From Watersipora subatra (taxonomy: Eukaryota; Bryozoa; Gymnolaemata; Cheilostomatida; Watersiporidae), in contig NC_088711.1 of assembly GCF_963576615.1 (NCBI RefSeq), positions 56,772,248-56,836,247 of the forward strand: DNA of 64,000 nucleotides, in the 5' to 3' direction. A model generated the notes under the pieces. That model saw only the letters and a program-made list of their open reading frames with translations. It had not been told where the DNA came from and searched no databases. Positions 10,013 through 23,230 of this stretch are shown one piece after another. Position numbers and translations under genes: made by a program. The stretch's first letter is position 1, and every line of letters begins with the position of its first letter.

Positions 10013-13000
10013 ATCACAAAGGACTAATCATTGGCTGAGCATTACTACTAACAGATGTGTCTCAAGCTAGGATCACCTACGGTATGCTATGTACATAACA
10101 AAGGCCGCAGGTATTACAGCTTAATTAATGCTTTTACATTTTAAAGACAAACGACTAACAGTGTTCCTTTTGAACTGCTTTTAGGAAGTATTTCCATTGA
10201 ACATAAATAGAATAATTCGACTATGTTATAAAAACACCAGCTCATGGGCAATAACATCATCTCCAATATTTATTTGTGAAGAAATCCCCCACAATCTTCT
10301 TAAAACTAATGAATTATTAACTGCAATTTTGGCACATCACCAATCAACTATCTTGATTTCATGATCAGAAACATCTAAAATATGAACGCGTATAAAATCC
10401 TAGATTACAATTATGCAAATCATTTAGGAAACGTTGGATTCTTACTTGCACACACTAATCCTCACACTAAATACTATTATGCCTACTTGTCTAGACAATG
10501 TGGCAATTCATAAAACTACTTTTATGGTATTATATTAGGTGAGTGCTCAAATAATTACAATAGGCATCTTTATAGTGTTTGTAACTCCCAAGCTGCATAA
10601 AATGTATTGGTTTAAACAAGTCTGTCTAAGCTTGCCGACTTTTTATCTACTGGTCCAACAAAATGAGTCCAGTAAGCTAGAGTGGCTAGCTTATACAGAC
10701 ATTATTTTGTTGTGATCACACATAGTAGTAACATTGAGGCAATGCAAGTTGTGTTTCAATGTCTCTTTTTCTACTGAGCTCTATATGCCTTTCCTCAATA
10801 CAGTTGAGAAATTAGATGACCTCTATCAATTAGAGTGTTCAAGTGCTATTGATCATCTTTTACCTGCAATATTGAAAATTGTCTTCTGATTTTTAGTCAT
10901 CCAAACAGAGTAGTGTGTCTGAGGCATATCGTCTGATTTCAAGCAGTTAGTGGTCAGTCAGCATTCTGATCTCCAAAGAAAACTACAACCATGGATTTAC
11001 AATTTGCGCATCAAAATTCCATAAACCTTGTTACCAGTTTCCTAAAACGGCTTCACTTTTCATATCATATATTGATATAAAAATCACCAGAAGTATCTCA
11101 ACATGGTTAACAAACTAAGTTTTTAACAAAGCACAAGGTTTATGCATGGTAACAGATAGTAGCATCATATAATAAGTCATTTTTTATTCGTATCAAACTG
11201 GTGTCGTTTTTCAATTATTTTAAACACGGGTAGAGTATGCCAATAAATCATGAGCAGAAAGTTTCACAAGCGAGACTGAATTTAAACATAAAGAAAGCAA
11301 AAGATTTTACCTTATTCAACTGTCCTATAGATATCGTCATCAGTAAGTGCATCGATAACACACTAAGTATATTCAATAAACTCTGGAAGAATGCAGTATA
11401 CTTACGCAACTGTATTACAGTTGTTATTCCCAGGAGGTCGGAGAGAAAACAAAGGGGTCCTTAAGGACTGAGTCATGGGACTGCGTCATCTTTGAACAAA
11501 TCTTTTGATAGTTACTGATCAATAACCTTTGCACAAACAGCATAATAGTCTACTCATCATGGTAGCTATTAGTAGAACAATAAGTAAAATAGTAATAATA
11601 AGTAATAATAATAATCCTCACTTTATGGTCAAACTTCTATCACGATTAGGTTTTGATACCTTTAGTAATTTATTTACTGATATTGAAATTTGGGCTAATG
11701 TAGTGTCGAATTAGTGAAAGAGTTGTCTTCTTTTATACTGGCAATGTTTAGGATTTACAGGTAATGAATGCTTTGTAACCTTGAAATGATTAGTGTATTA
11801 AATCACAGGTGAGGAATACATGTGGAATCTGAAACCTTACCATTTGGCTAAATATCTGGAAGGTAAAATTTGCTTCTGATAGTACAACATTGGAATTATA
11901 AGCAACCAAAAGCTTGTTTGACTACATTGATCTCTTCTGATGATAGCATGTAGACATATCTTGGCATGACTTTTTTTATCTTTGCATTCTGGCAAAGAGT
12001 AAGTGTAGCGGAAATGATGCAAACTGTACTTCATGCTTACAAACCTTCCCAAAGCAAAGTAAGATTGTTAACCATGGCCGGGCTGAAGCATGGCAGCGGG
12101 ATGAAAGCGACACCAGAAATAAGTATGAGCACTTTGTCAAGGGTTGTCACTCAGAAGAAAAAAAAACAAATTGTATGTTTGTTGTGAAACTGGCAAAAGA
12201 CATGCTCATCCAATAGCAGCTGGTGCATTTATACACTACTACATGTAATCTGTTGAGTGAGTCAGAGTGACACAGATGGTAGAGTAGCTTGGCAGGCCTC
12301 TGTTCAATTCTAACAAGAAGTCTTTAGCAGGCTTTACCTCATAACTGTCAAAGTCTGTTTGGGATTAGAACGAAAAATGGTTAATGTTTCCATCAAATAT
12401 GTTAAAAAATTGATTTCACTACTGGCTGTGCCAGCTCTAGACATATATGCATGAACTATTTAGATGACCAACAGTGATTTTCTGCTGCAAATTGTAGCAA
12501 ACATATCAATGAGTGCAATGAGCTTTTAATCAACATTGTTGAAAATAAATATAAAATAAAAATGTCTTAAAATTTAGAATGAACTAAAAATTGAAAGCTC
12601 CAACAATTTGCAAAGCAGGGCACAGGCTATAACATTGCAGGTTAATTGCAAGCAATAGATATCAACTGGTAGTAATATTTCTCGGATTCCCAATGCATAT
12701 TTATTTACATATCTACAATAAGTTGGAAGTAAGTTGGCAGATTTATAGCAGCCAAAAGAGCTAATATCGCTCCGCCCAAAGGAGAGTGCAAAATAAAGGC
12801 GACATTAGCTTCGCTGTAAACGGTTAAATTTAACTTCCCAAAAACTCTGATGAGCTATTTGAAAAATACAATGCCTGCCTCTATTTGAGCCCCACCTCTA
12901 TTTGACTGTCACTATTAGGAAAGCATTGAAAAATTAGAGCGCCATGGTGTTCAAATAGAGGTTTTACCGTAACCATTTATTGTACTTGGAGTTGTCTACA

Positions 13001-14005
13001 TATATTTTGTGTAGCATTGGGTACAGTTATAGGGCACTTCCTTCAGAGTCTAACTGAAAAAATATGAGCGGTTTATCAACTGGATATCGGACAAAAAGCT
13101 TGAGCTGAAGACACCGTATTCCAAAAACATTGCATAACTCATGTTGCATAAATATGTTCAGGGGAAGAGAGTAGGCCATTTTTATACATTCACCTAACCC
13201 AGATTAGACAACCAGAAACCACTGAGCTCCATTGAAACAGATAAATCAATATGAAACTACCATAAACATAGATGTATGCATATAAATAGTAGTATATGAT
13301 AAATACGATCAAAAGTACTACCAACCGGATCAGGTTAACTTGCGACGAGGCATCTGCTTACAACCGATGCTTGCAGAGTTTAAACATTTTACTAGAACGG
13401 ATTGATTACAGGTATACCTTGCATAATTTAAAAATTCATCAGCCTTAAGTATTATTATCACATATAGAGTGATACTGTGACAAGTCACCTGACAAAGAAT
13501 TCAGCTGTGGTAACTATTTTCTTAGCGACTAGTTTTGTTGGTCCGATGGACATGGAACTGTATAATAACATAAGCTAACATAAGGAAAGTAACATAAGGA
13601 TTGGCAGGAATTCATAAATTAGTGCTCACCTATAGCCACTGTACAGTTTATACATGTATATTGATTTGAACCATATATCTACATATATGTTTCGAATCCC
13701 AGATCAAATCACGCACAGGCAGTGAGATTTATATATATATCTTATATTTATATATATAAATCTCAATGTTTCTCATTCATCTGTCTTTAGCTTGTCTGTC
13801 CAGCTATAGCGATAAAGTTTTACCAACGGAAAATCAACTTCGTTCTCTATTAGAACTCATGAATTTTCAAATTGCAGGTTGAATAAGCGCGCATAGCCGC
13901 AAGTCTGAGCCGTTCTTACTATTACACCCATCACTCTTATCATATACCATATAGCCTTTCCGTGATTGCACACACTGAATGTGCACTATTTATTATTAAT
14001 TGATA

Positions 14006-14805
14006 CAGTGTGCCCTCAGGTCACGATGCCCCTATTATGAGATTTTTTTCTCCTTACTGTATAGATTACGATGTTTTTTTCTGTCGTATCCATATGAATA
14101 TAAGTTTCTTTTTCGACTTTTCTCACCATACGATAACGAAACTTTCTCTCAAAATTAAAATTTAGCAGTCGGTGAACTGATTAAGACAAAACAACAAAAA
14201 TGCCGATAAACTATTTGCCAAAATCTTTTCTACAGCCTGAAAAAGATATACGGTGCTCGCTATCCAAGTTCTTTATAAGATATAGTAAAAGTCTGTCTCA
14301 GTTACACCTGTTTGAGACAGCAAGTTTTACTTGCTCAGTTCAGTGTTATTCATTATAAGTCATAGCAAAATCGAATTCGAAACAGAGAAGTAATAAAATT
14401 TTAATGTATAACAAAGTTGAAGTTTAGTAAAATACATTCTAAAACTTACCTTTAAGTATGTGCGTAGTAAACTAATTTCATTTAAATTACACTCAACGTT
14501 TATGTCATACGCCTGTCTTGAAGGTAAGTATTTCTCACAGTACGCACTGCACGTAATACATTGTAATGTTATATTTTCTTGCAGATCATAACCACTAAAT
14601 ACACTAAAATTACTGCAGGTTACTATAGTTACTAAGGTTAATTTTAGTTACTAATTTTTAATATGTATGGTATCGTATATACAATTTTGATAGTTTTTAC
14701 CAGGGGCTGTCTGTATTATATAATTACTATTGGTTCCTATCCCGCTCTAAGGAATATTTTCACCTTACAATGCCAACACTGAAACGAATCATATACATGT
14801 AATTG
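14006..14805. mobile_element. Decayed pogo-like non-autonomous element (copy D)
   Basis: The left end CAGTGTGCCCTCAGGTCACG follows TA and resembles the CAGTGCACCCTCGAGATACG termini of copies A and B. Internal stretches such as TTTTTCTCC..TACTG and the far end near 14760-14805 follow the same plan, but are strongly mutated. The right boundary is approximate. It has no coding capacity. Confidence 0.45.
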
Positions 14806-15966
14806 TACACCAAATAATTTTCCATTGTAATCGTATCAAAACAGATTTTATTTAGCCATTGCTTGCAATTATTTCAAATTTACATTTAAGCACATTTACA
14901 ATTGTTTTATCGTTCTCTTAATTCATTTCAACATAACACAATTTTAATGATATAAAATTCAAGTTATAGTTGTCTGAAAAAGTTTGAAAGTTTCCTGCTA
15001 CTTCATAGTAAATAACTCCTATTATATGTGCTAAATTGTCTTAGCTAAATTGTGTTTACTTGTAATTTCACTACTTTAGGCCTCCAAACAAACAATTTAA
15101 TGTATTCACAATGATAATTATATTTATAAGACCATCACTTGTCAATTTTTTTGTTCTTAGTAGTTATAAACAGGCTTGTTTTATGCAAATTAATGAACAA
15201 CTGCAAATTTATTACAGGCAATGGTTGTAACTGACAGTGCAAAAAGTATGTGGTACAACATCAAAATTAAACAACTTTCCATAATAAAAAATGAATACTA
15301 AAAGAGCATATTGTACTTTTACTACATAGAAAATCCTTCATAGTAACGTTACAATAAAAATTATGAACTTGGAATAAATAAATCAAAAAAGCTAAGCTGT
15401 ACTAGTACTATAGCAAGCTACGCCAGAGTAGAGTTTTGTGTGCAATGGCTGATCTACACATGTTTATAACATATATACATATTATAATAGCCAACAAGCA
15501 TGAGTGCAGTAAGAATACAGAATTTCAACAACACTAAATGTATATTCTTAGCTAGTGTTTGTGTGGCCATGCTACCTAGCTGCACTGACTGTGAGGTGGA
15601 TATATGGTTTTTACATAAAACATGAAGTCTAACATTCACCAACCTTCTCACTAGTTTCTGTAATATAAGATGACAAGTAGGCAGTTAATGTGGCATACCA
15701 ATATTCTCCATGCATTTAGAAGCTATCAAAGTACCTATATGGTTATTGTTAAAATGAGTTTCAAAGCCTCTCATGACTGACTCTCACTTTTTGAGCAGAG
15801 CAAATGTGTCACCAGAAACCTCACACAAAGCACCCTCTTTAAAGTTTTTTAATTGCAGAAGACCTGACCTACAATGTGGAATACTAAATGTGTGAGATAG
15901 GCTGATGCAACAACTTTCATGTACTTACTTCAACTTTAGCAAACTCTGTAGACAATAGCCCGCTAG

Positions 15967-16055
15967 TTAATATAGTGAATCTTCTTCAGTTGCGCTGATT
16001 TCCGCACGTGAAGCCAGAGGTATATCTATGACCTGAGGCTTTGCAGTTGGTACTT
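15967..16055 (-). CDS. Possible terminal exon of an unrecognised minus-strand gene
   Basis: After an AG (bases 16057-16056 read on minus), a 29-codon frame (PTAKPQVIDIPLASRAEIS and a short acidic tail) runs to TAA at 15967-15969. The composition looks protein-like, but the acceptor is ordinary and I found no upstream exon with matching phase. It may be chance. Confidence 0.2.
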
Positions 16056-16229
16056 CTATGGTAGATAGCAATAATACTCTCGTTCATTTTCTACATAGTT
16101 AGAAGTTTGAGTCGGTTTGAGATACTGTGCCACAGTGATCAGTTTTAGAGCATAATGAAATTCTGTAGCTGTTGGCACAGGACTTTTAGCCTCGTGTAAA
16201 TTTAACTAACCAAGGATAAGATACTAGTG

Positions 16230-16671
16230 TTATACATAGGGTGTCAGGGTGGTTTAGTGGTATCATCTTTGCCTATCAACCATGGGGTTGGTGGTTCGAG
16301 CCCTGCTTAATGCCAATTTGACAAAAAGCTCTCAGCAAGCTTTCAACCCTAAATTGCTGGGTCTTTTGGATCTAGACCTTAATTTGGAGGCCCCATGTAC
16401 CAAACCTACAATGTGGGCACGTTAATGATCCATCTCTGTCCTTCGCACATTGGACAAGTGACATGGCTACCTGGCTCTGTCAGACTGGACGTGTTGCAAA
16501 ATGAATCCCTTCAGGTTAATCTAACAGTTCCAGAAGCAGCCCTTGATAAGTGTTAGGACCACCCAAGGTAGCTTACAAAAACCTAGTCCTGGTGGTGTGT
16601 TTCTCTACTAGAGAACACTACCAAGCATTGTCACTACATGACAGAAGCATGCCATTATTATTTTATACATA
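16230..16671 (+). mobile_element. tRNA-derived SINE with 9-bp target-site duplication
   Basis: The element body is 16239-16662. It is flanked on both sides by the direct repeat TTATACATA (16230-16238 and 16663-16671), the expected result of LINE-mediated insertion. The 5' part contains RNA polymerase III promoter boxes: box A TGGTTTAGTGG (~16250) and box B GGTTCGAGCCC (~16292). The first ~75 bases can be drawn as a tRNA-Gly-like cloverleaf with CAGGG/CCCTG acceptor pairing. The remaining ~350 bases are non-tRNA body ending in a short ATT-rich tail. It is ~430 bases upstream of the unrecognised 11-exon gene. Confidence 0.85.
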
Positions 16672-17091
16672 AAAAAAATCAGAACTTTCTGAAAATTTCT
16701 GTGGTATATAAAAAGGTTAGAAAATAGTGATTTTGTTTGTGTTCAAGTAGTATTTCTGATGCAGTACCTCAATTTACAACAGAACTTTGTATGGCAACGT
16801 GAGTTTGCTTGGAACTCTTAGAAATATGTAAACTTCCGGTAACGTAACCTTTTTCTAAACAGCATTGGGTAAAACGTGATACATTTTACGGGTGGCTACA
16901 ACAATGGCTCGACCATGCTATAAAAATAGGTGCGCTTGCGCAGAAAACCCAACGGGCATATCCGTCAACTGCTTTTCACGTCAACAATGGGATGGTTTCG
17001 TGATGCCATTGCAGTAATAATATTAATACGAGTAAGCTATTGCGTCTATGCTGTCTCGCTATTTGTTGGTTTTTATTACTCACAAAAAACA

Positions 17092-20000
17092 ATGTCTCGT
17101 GTAAGTAATAAGTTATTTGTTTTATATTGAACTTTGCGTACGTCCTTTAATATTGGTCTGGAAGCTTTGCTTGTAGCTATAAGGAAGTTTGTCTTGTAGC
17201 GCCTAAGATTTTCAAGAAGCTGTTGTAATGTATTTACTGGCTTACTGATGCCAATGGAATGTTGTCCCGTTGTAAGTGTTTCTCTCATTTATTCGTTATT
17301 TTGTTGCTTCAGCTTATTTAACTCGGGGTATTGTCCAGAAGTTTATTGTTCGCCTAATAACTACGCCTACACATTGGTATAGTTACATACCTGCCAACTC
17401 TCACGCATTGGGCGTGAGACTCACGCAATCGCCCCAAAGAAAAAATGAAAATGCGTGAGAAATGCGTGAGATTTTTGCCCCCATTTCCAAAATTTTATAT
17501 ATGCTGTCATTGATACATCAATTGCCCCAAAATTAAATCTCACGCATTGCCCCACTCTTGGGTTGGCAAGTCTGTATAGTTATTGTAGAGGAAAGCCTAT
17601 ACATTGCATTTTTACGTTGACTGCTGGACATTAGGTACAATTTGGATTAATTGCAAAACACATTGAAAAGTTTTTTTAATAAATAAAAAGTTGTTCATTC
17701 TGATGGGTTACCTCCGAATTACTTCGTGCTTGTTTTTAGATTAAAGGCTGTGTGACTATTTGAATTATATCAAATGTTTCTATGATTTGTATGCATTATT
17801 TAGTTGAGAGTGTAAAAGTATTTTAGCTTTTACGTACATTTTGTTCTGCTCTTGTTCTAGTACATTCTATAGGCCTACCTGTATAATTGCAGCGACTGTC
17901 TAAAAGTCAGACCTCCATTGCCAATGCTTACCCCCAATTTCCAACTGATTTATTAATGGAGTCGGTTGTGGACCCCAGTATAAGAAAGATTTTGGTATGT
18001 TGGTCATTGTCATTTTAAGTTTCATACTAATTCTTTTAGCTGCAGTTTTCGGTGTTGTACGATTTTGGTATTGTTATGTTTCCGTCATTGTTATACTATT
18101 CTCTTAACATTGTTGCATTTATATTATGTTGCTGATATTATTGTTCTATTATGTTGTTGGTACATGTCGCTGTTAATGTTGTTACATTATGATGTTATGT
18201 TATCAGTATTTTACATTTTGTTGGTAATGTTGTTAACACTTTAACAATAGCTACATCCCTTCTTGCTTTTATTCCTTTGTGCGCACACAAAGCTTTACCA
18301 CAAGAGTTGCATGAAGTGATTTTTTTAGCAAACTTCTGGAGAAGAGGCCATTCGATCACAGCGCCTCATCAGAGATGATCTTATTAAATGCAACGAAGAT
18401 CGCCTCATAAAGACCATAATAGTTGTACAAAGTCTGACTGCGGTGAGTATTATTTCAGTTTTGCCATAACTACACTATAATGATGATGGCTGTACAAATT
18501 CATTACACACTTTGCTTGGTTGATAAACCAGAAATATGTTCCCTCGTTGTTGTTTGTGTCATATAAACTTTGTACTAATTTATGTAAATACATAAAAACA
18601 ACTTTTAGCAGAATTAAAAATGCCTTCCCTTTGCCTTTGTACTTTTTAGTCTTTTAAATTAGCTCTCTCAATTGATGTAGATAAACTGGCTAATGAACAT
18701 GGACATAAATACATGAAATATGAAAAACATGAAATACGAACTATTGTAGGCTGCGTTAAACCTTGGAAAGGCAAGTCTGTCTACAACTGGTCTGTTGATG
18801 ACCATGAACTTGTTGTGTAGAGTTGTCCTCTATCGCCTTGCAAATTTTGACAATTTGATGACCATCTCAATGAAGCAGCTTCTCCAGATGAGACTCATCT
18901 TTGATTCAAGGTGCTTGAAATTTAAAATCTCTCAAGTAAAAGTATGTGTTATAGCAGACAAGACTTTGTTAAGATGTACACCTATGCTTGGAATTGTTCA
19001 TCAGGTGTTGTATTTCTATCATATGAATATTTAACTCTCTCTCTTGACCTCCCGTGTTGCTGAGAGACAACTCCTTTTATTTTCCTCAGATAATCATGGT
19101 ACACTGGCTATAGAATAGCTCAAGTTGAAGATATCTCGATAAGTTTGTTATTACTTGTGGAAATGAAGTTGTTTTATTCTTACTTTTTAGAACAAAAGAT
19201 ATAGTCAATTTCTATGAAGGCAATGCCGGGCATTCAGTAGTAATTTTATAAAGCCCCTTCATCCAGAGCACAAACACATTTTTAGCACTAAGTTCTGCGT
19301 TTACCCCAGAACCTGAGAACTATTTTAGGCTTTCAACTTTGATTCATCCTTCTTCTATCACAATGTATAGGTTTTTCCACTAACTCATTTTTACCTGCAT
19401 CTGAGTATTGTATTGTAGCCGACCCGTGGAGAAGATTTCATGGAGGAGAAATGAGTGGACAGGGAACCCGAGTGAGTCTGTAGAAGACTTGATTCATGGC
19501 ATTCCATTACAACTCAAAGAGATACGACGGCAGGTAGAGTCAGGTATGTACACTATCATAGAGTCATTGTAGGGTACATTCATTTTTTCTTTCTAACTCT
19601 CGGGTTAGTGTGAAGAGCAAGTTTACTCTTCTTACCGTAATTTTTGCTAAACTGCGTTGTTGTCTGTCAGTAGAGGGCTCAAAGCTTTAACGAAGATAGT
19701 GTAGTAGGGTTTTTAGGTATTTGGGGCCTGAATATGTACAAAATAGACCGAGTCACCTGCGGAGACATTTAAGTTATGGCGCATTTGTATATTCACTTCT
19801 ATAGGTGAGGTGAAGGTCAGGTCAGCTCGAGTAAGGGCTAGAGTGAAATGTCGTGTGCTGCCTCCTGCTGATGGCTATACAAGCGGCGATCACATGGGGT
19901 TGCTCAGGCATTTGACGAGGTGTGACAAACGGTCAACTCCTAGGCTGCTCAAGAGGAGCAATACTTCAGCTTCGGAGTTGTCGGCTGATGAAGAGCAGAG

Positions 20001-23000
20001 TGGGCCAAGCTCTAGGAAGTACAGAAAAATGGCTGATGTTAGAAGAGTCGTACGCAATAAACTCAGAAAGAGGGTCTTGTCTGCTGATGAAGCTGAGAAT
20101 TTAGAGTCATTGGTGAGGGAACAGGCGGAGGAGGCCGTAAAAAATAATAACGTCGGCTCAAAACAGCTCTTCTACACCGATAGAGAGGAGAGTTCAGGCA
20201 GTTCCAGCGGTAAGCACTAGAATTTACTTCATGGCAACAACTTTCATGTTCCCCTTGTGTTTAATCATTTTTCTCCAGCCTCCTGTCCGCATTCAACCTT
20301 CTGTTATTTTTTGTTATTATTCTGGTATTACTTTATATCATTCCTTTGTTACTTCCTTCAACTATATTCTGCCTGTGTTCTATACTGTCTTACTCTTTTT
20401 CTGCAACTTCTCCCTCATTTCTTATCAGCATGTTTTTTATCTATATTCATTTCCTGCTTAGTTTTGCCTGTAATTACTTCGGTCCCGTTTTCTGTTAGTA
20501 ACTATTCCCTTTTTTACAACGTGTATCTACTATTTTCTGTCTTCATCTGCTTTTGCTCCATACCCTGTTTTGCATCTAATCTTATAGTCCCTGTCTGTAT
20601 CCACTCTTGTATTCTCTGTCTTTGTCCATGTTATAATTCAATGTCTGTATCCACTCCTCTATTACTCCCTGTTTGTATCCACTCCTCTATTATTTCCTGT
20701 CTGTTTCCACTTCTCTATTATTCCCTGTCTGTTTCCACTCTATTATTCCCTGTCTCTTTCCACTCTATTATTCCCTGTCTGTTTCCACTCTATTATTCCC
20801 TGTCTGTTTCCACTCTATTATTCCCTGTCTGTTTCCACTCTATTATTCCCTGTCTGTTTCCACTTCTCTATTATTCCCTGTCTGTCTCCACTTCTCTATT
20901 ATTCCGTGTCTGTTTTCACTCTATTATTCCCTGTCTGTTTCCACTTCTCTATTATTCCCTGTCTGTTTCCACTCTATTATTCTCTGTCTGTTTCCACTCT
21001 ATTATTCTCTTCTGTTTCCAATTCTCTATTATTCATTGTCTGTTTCCACTTCTCTATTATTCCCTGCCTGTATCCACTTCTCTATTATTCCCTGTCTGTA
21101 TCCACCCCTCTATTATTCCCTGTCTGTATCCACCCCTCTATTATTCCCCGTCTGTTTCTATTCCTTTGTTATTCCCTGTCCTTGTGTATTCTTCTACTGT
21201 TTCTTGTCTTTATCGATTTTTACCTTCCTACTTTTAGCATTCATCCTTTTAATTCTTGTCTATATTTATTATTTCTATCGTACTTCATGATTATATTTAC
21301 ACGCTATCATCTCATGCTCCTGTCTATTATTTTATTGAATTGTAATACATAGCTGATGACAATGATGCTAATACGCCTACCAGAGGATGCCAGAATTTAA
21401 AAAGGCCGATGGCTGCTGGAGCTGAGGCAGAAAATGCAAAACGTATCAGAATTAATGACATACCAACCGCTGCCAATCCGATTGAAGGGACATCACGTAA
21501 GTTAATCCTACGTAGATGAGGGCGCCTCTTCATGTAGCTACAGATCCTTTCCTTGTCACAAATCTACTAGCTAGTCGTGGTCTGTAACCTAGCACTCTGC
21601 CACTTAGGAGCAGTTCTTGGAAACAAGTCTAAAGCAAAATAAACTTTGTACATAAATATATCTATAGATATATGTAAATCTCAGTGTCTGTTTGTCTTTT
21701 TGTTTTCATCCCTGTGTCTAGTTACATTTCTGTGTCTAGTTACACCCTTGTGTCTAGTTACATCCCTATGTCTAGTTACATCCCTGTGTCTAGTTGCATC
21801 CCTGTGTCTAGTTACATCCCTGTGTCTAGTTACATCCCTGTGTCTAGTTGCATCCCTGTGTCTAGTTACATCCCTGTGTCTAGTTACATCCCTGTGTCTA
21901 GTTACATCCCTGTGTCTAGTTACATCCCTGTGTCTAGTTACATCCCTGTGTCTAGTTACATCCCTGTGTCTAGTTGCATCCCTGTGTCTAGTTACATCCC
22001 TGTGTCTAGTTACATCCCTGTGTCTAGTTACACCCCTGTGTCTAGTTACATCCCTGTGTCTAGTTACATCCCTGTGTCTAGTTACATCCCTGTGTCTAGT
22101 TACAGCCCTGTGTCTAGTTACACCCCTGTGTCTAGTTACATTCCTGTGTCTAGTTACATCCCTGTGTCTAGTTACATCCCTGTGTCTAGTTACACCCCTG
22201 TGTCTAGTTACATCCCTGTGTCTAGTTACATCCCTGTGTCTAGTTACACCCCTGTGTCTAGTTACATCCCTGTGTCTAGTTACATCCCTGTGTTCAGTTA
22301 CATCCCTGTGTCTAGTTACATCCCTGTGTCTAGTTACATCCCTGTGTCTAGTTACATCCCTGTGTCTAGTTACATCCCTGTGTCTAGTTACATCCCTGTG
22401 TCTAGTTACACCACTGTGTCTAGTTACAGTGATTAAAAGTCTAGCAATTAAAAATCTGCTTTCCAGGGATTTCAAATCGCAACATTCAAATACCGTAGTG
22501 AGTATAACTATAACGTTATATATAACTATAACATAAGTATAAATTCAAACAACTATAACTATAGACTAAGCTGTTCTTATCAGTACTAACCCTCATACAT
22601 ATTGGTATATCCTTATCGCGGTTGCACACGCTAAATATGCACTTATTATTGTTAATTGATATTACCTTTTACTATTGCTTTTTAGAAAAACATTTTAAAG
22701 CAAGCTTTTTCAACCTGATCCCACTACATACATATTTTTTTATTTGGGATTTGAAAATGTGCCATTTCAATTTTTTGTGATCCGTTACACTCCTATTTTT
22801 TGTTTGGACAAATCTTTAAAAGCTAAATACTCTTAGGGACAAATGTATTATCTGGAGTCGGAATTACATCTACATTCTATTTTCGTTTGGTCAGACAAAG
22901 ACAATCTGATATCTCATTTTTCCATTTGTACCAGTAGCGAGAGGTACCAGTACCATCCATCAAAACTTTGAATACAACGAGCTTCTGTTGCAACAGGAAC

Positions 23001-23182
23001 ATTCTTTATACACACAATGTACTGATGGTTTATTTTTTATCTTAATTTATTTGAACTGCACAAAAACATTTTTCTCGTGATATGAAGTTTAAAAGTTAGA
23101 ATGAAAATTTTGTTTATCATAAATAAAAATCGGTTTTCTGCGCAGACTTCTTATTACCCAGGCAATGTCAAGCATTCATCTA

Positions 23183-23230
<48 letters not shown>

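Larger units (their letters stand above)
9562..17091. other. Long intergenic region, repeats only
   Basis: No gene is supported over ~7.5 kb except a weak minus-strand terminal exon candidate (15967-16055). Small duplications occur (9564-9712 with 9866-10012; 9715-9850 with 12335-12470). A decayed pogo-like element lies at about 14006-14805 and a complete SINE at 16239-16662. ORFs at 11237-11464, 11529-11714 and 11966-12187 resemble no family I know and lack splice support. Confidence 0.6.

Noticed and set aside
12262-12340. tRNA-like sequence (TGGTAGAGTAGC .. GTTCAATTC)
   Set aside because: Weak box B, no foldable acceptor stem and no target duplications; noted only as a possible old SINE.
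16239-16315. Functional tRNA gene
   Set aside because: Pol III boxes are present, but the sequence is the head of a SINE with target duplications and the cloverleaf is imperfect.
20257-21352. 326-codon ORF and overlapping frames
   Set aside because: Translation of the pyrimidine-rich minisatellite inside an intron.
21646-22536. 296-codon plus and 264-codon minus ORFs
   Set aside because: Artefacts of the 18-bp minisatellite, with identical repeating peptides in several frames.
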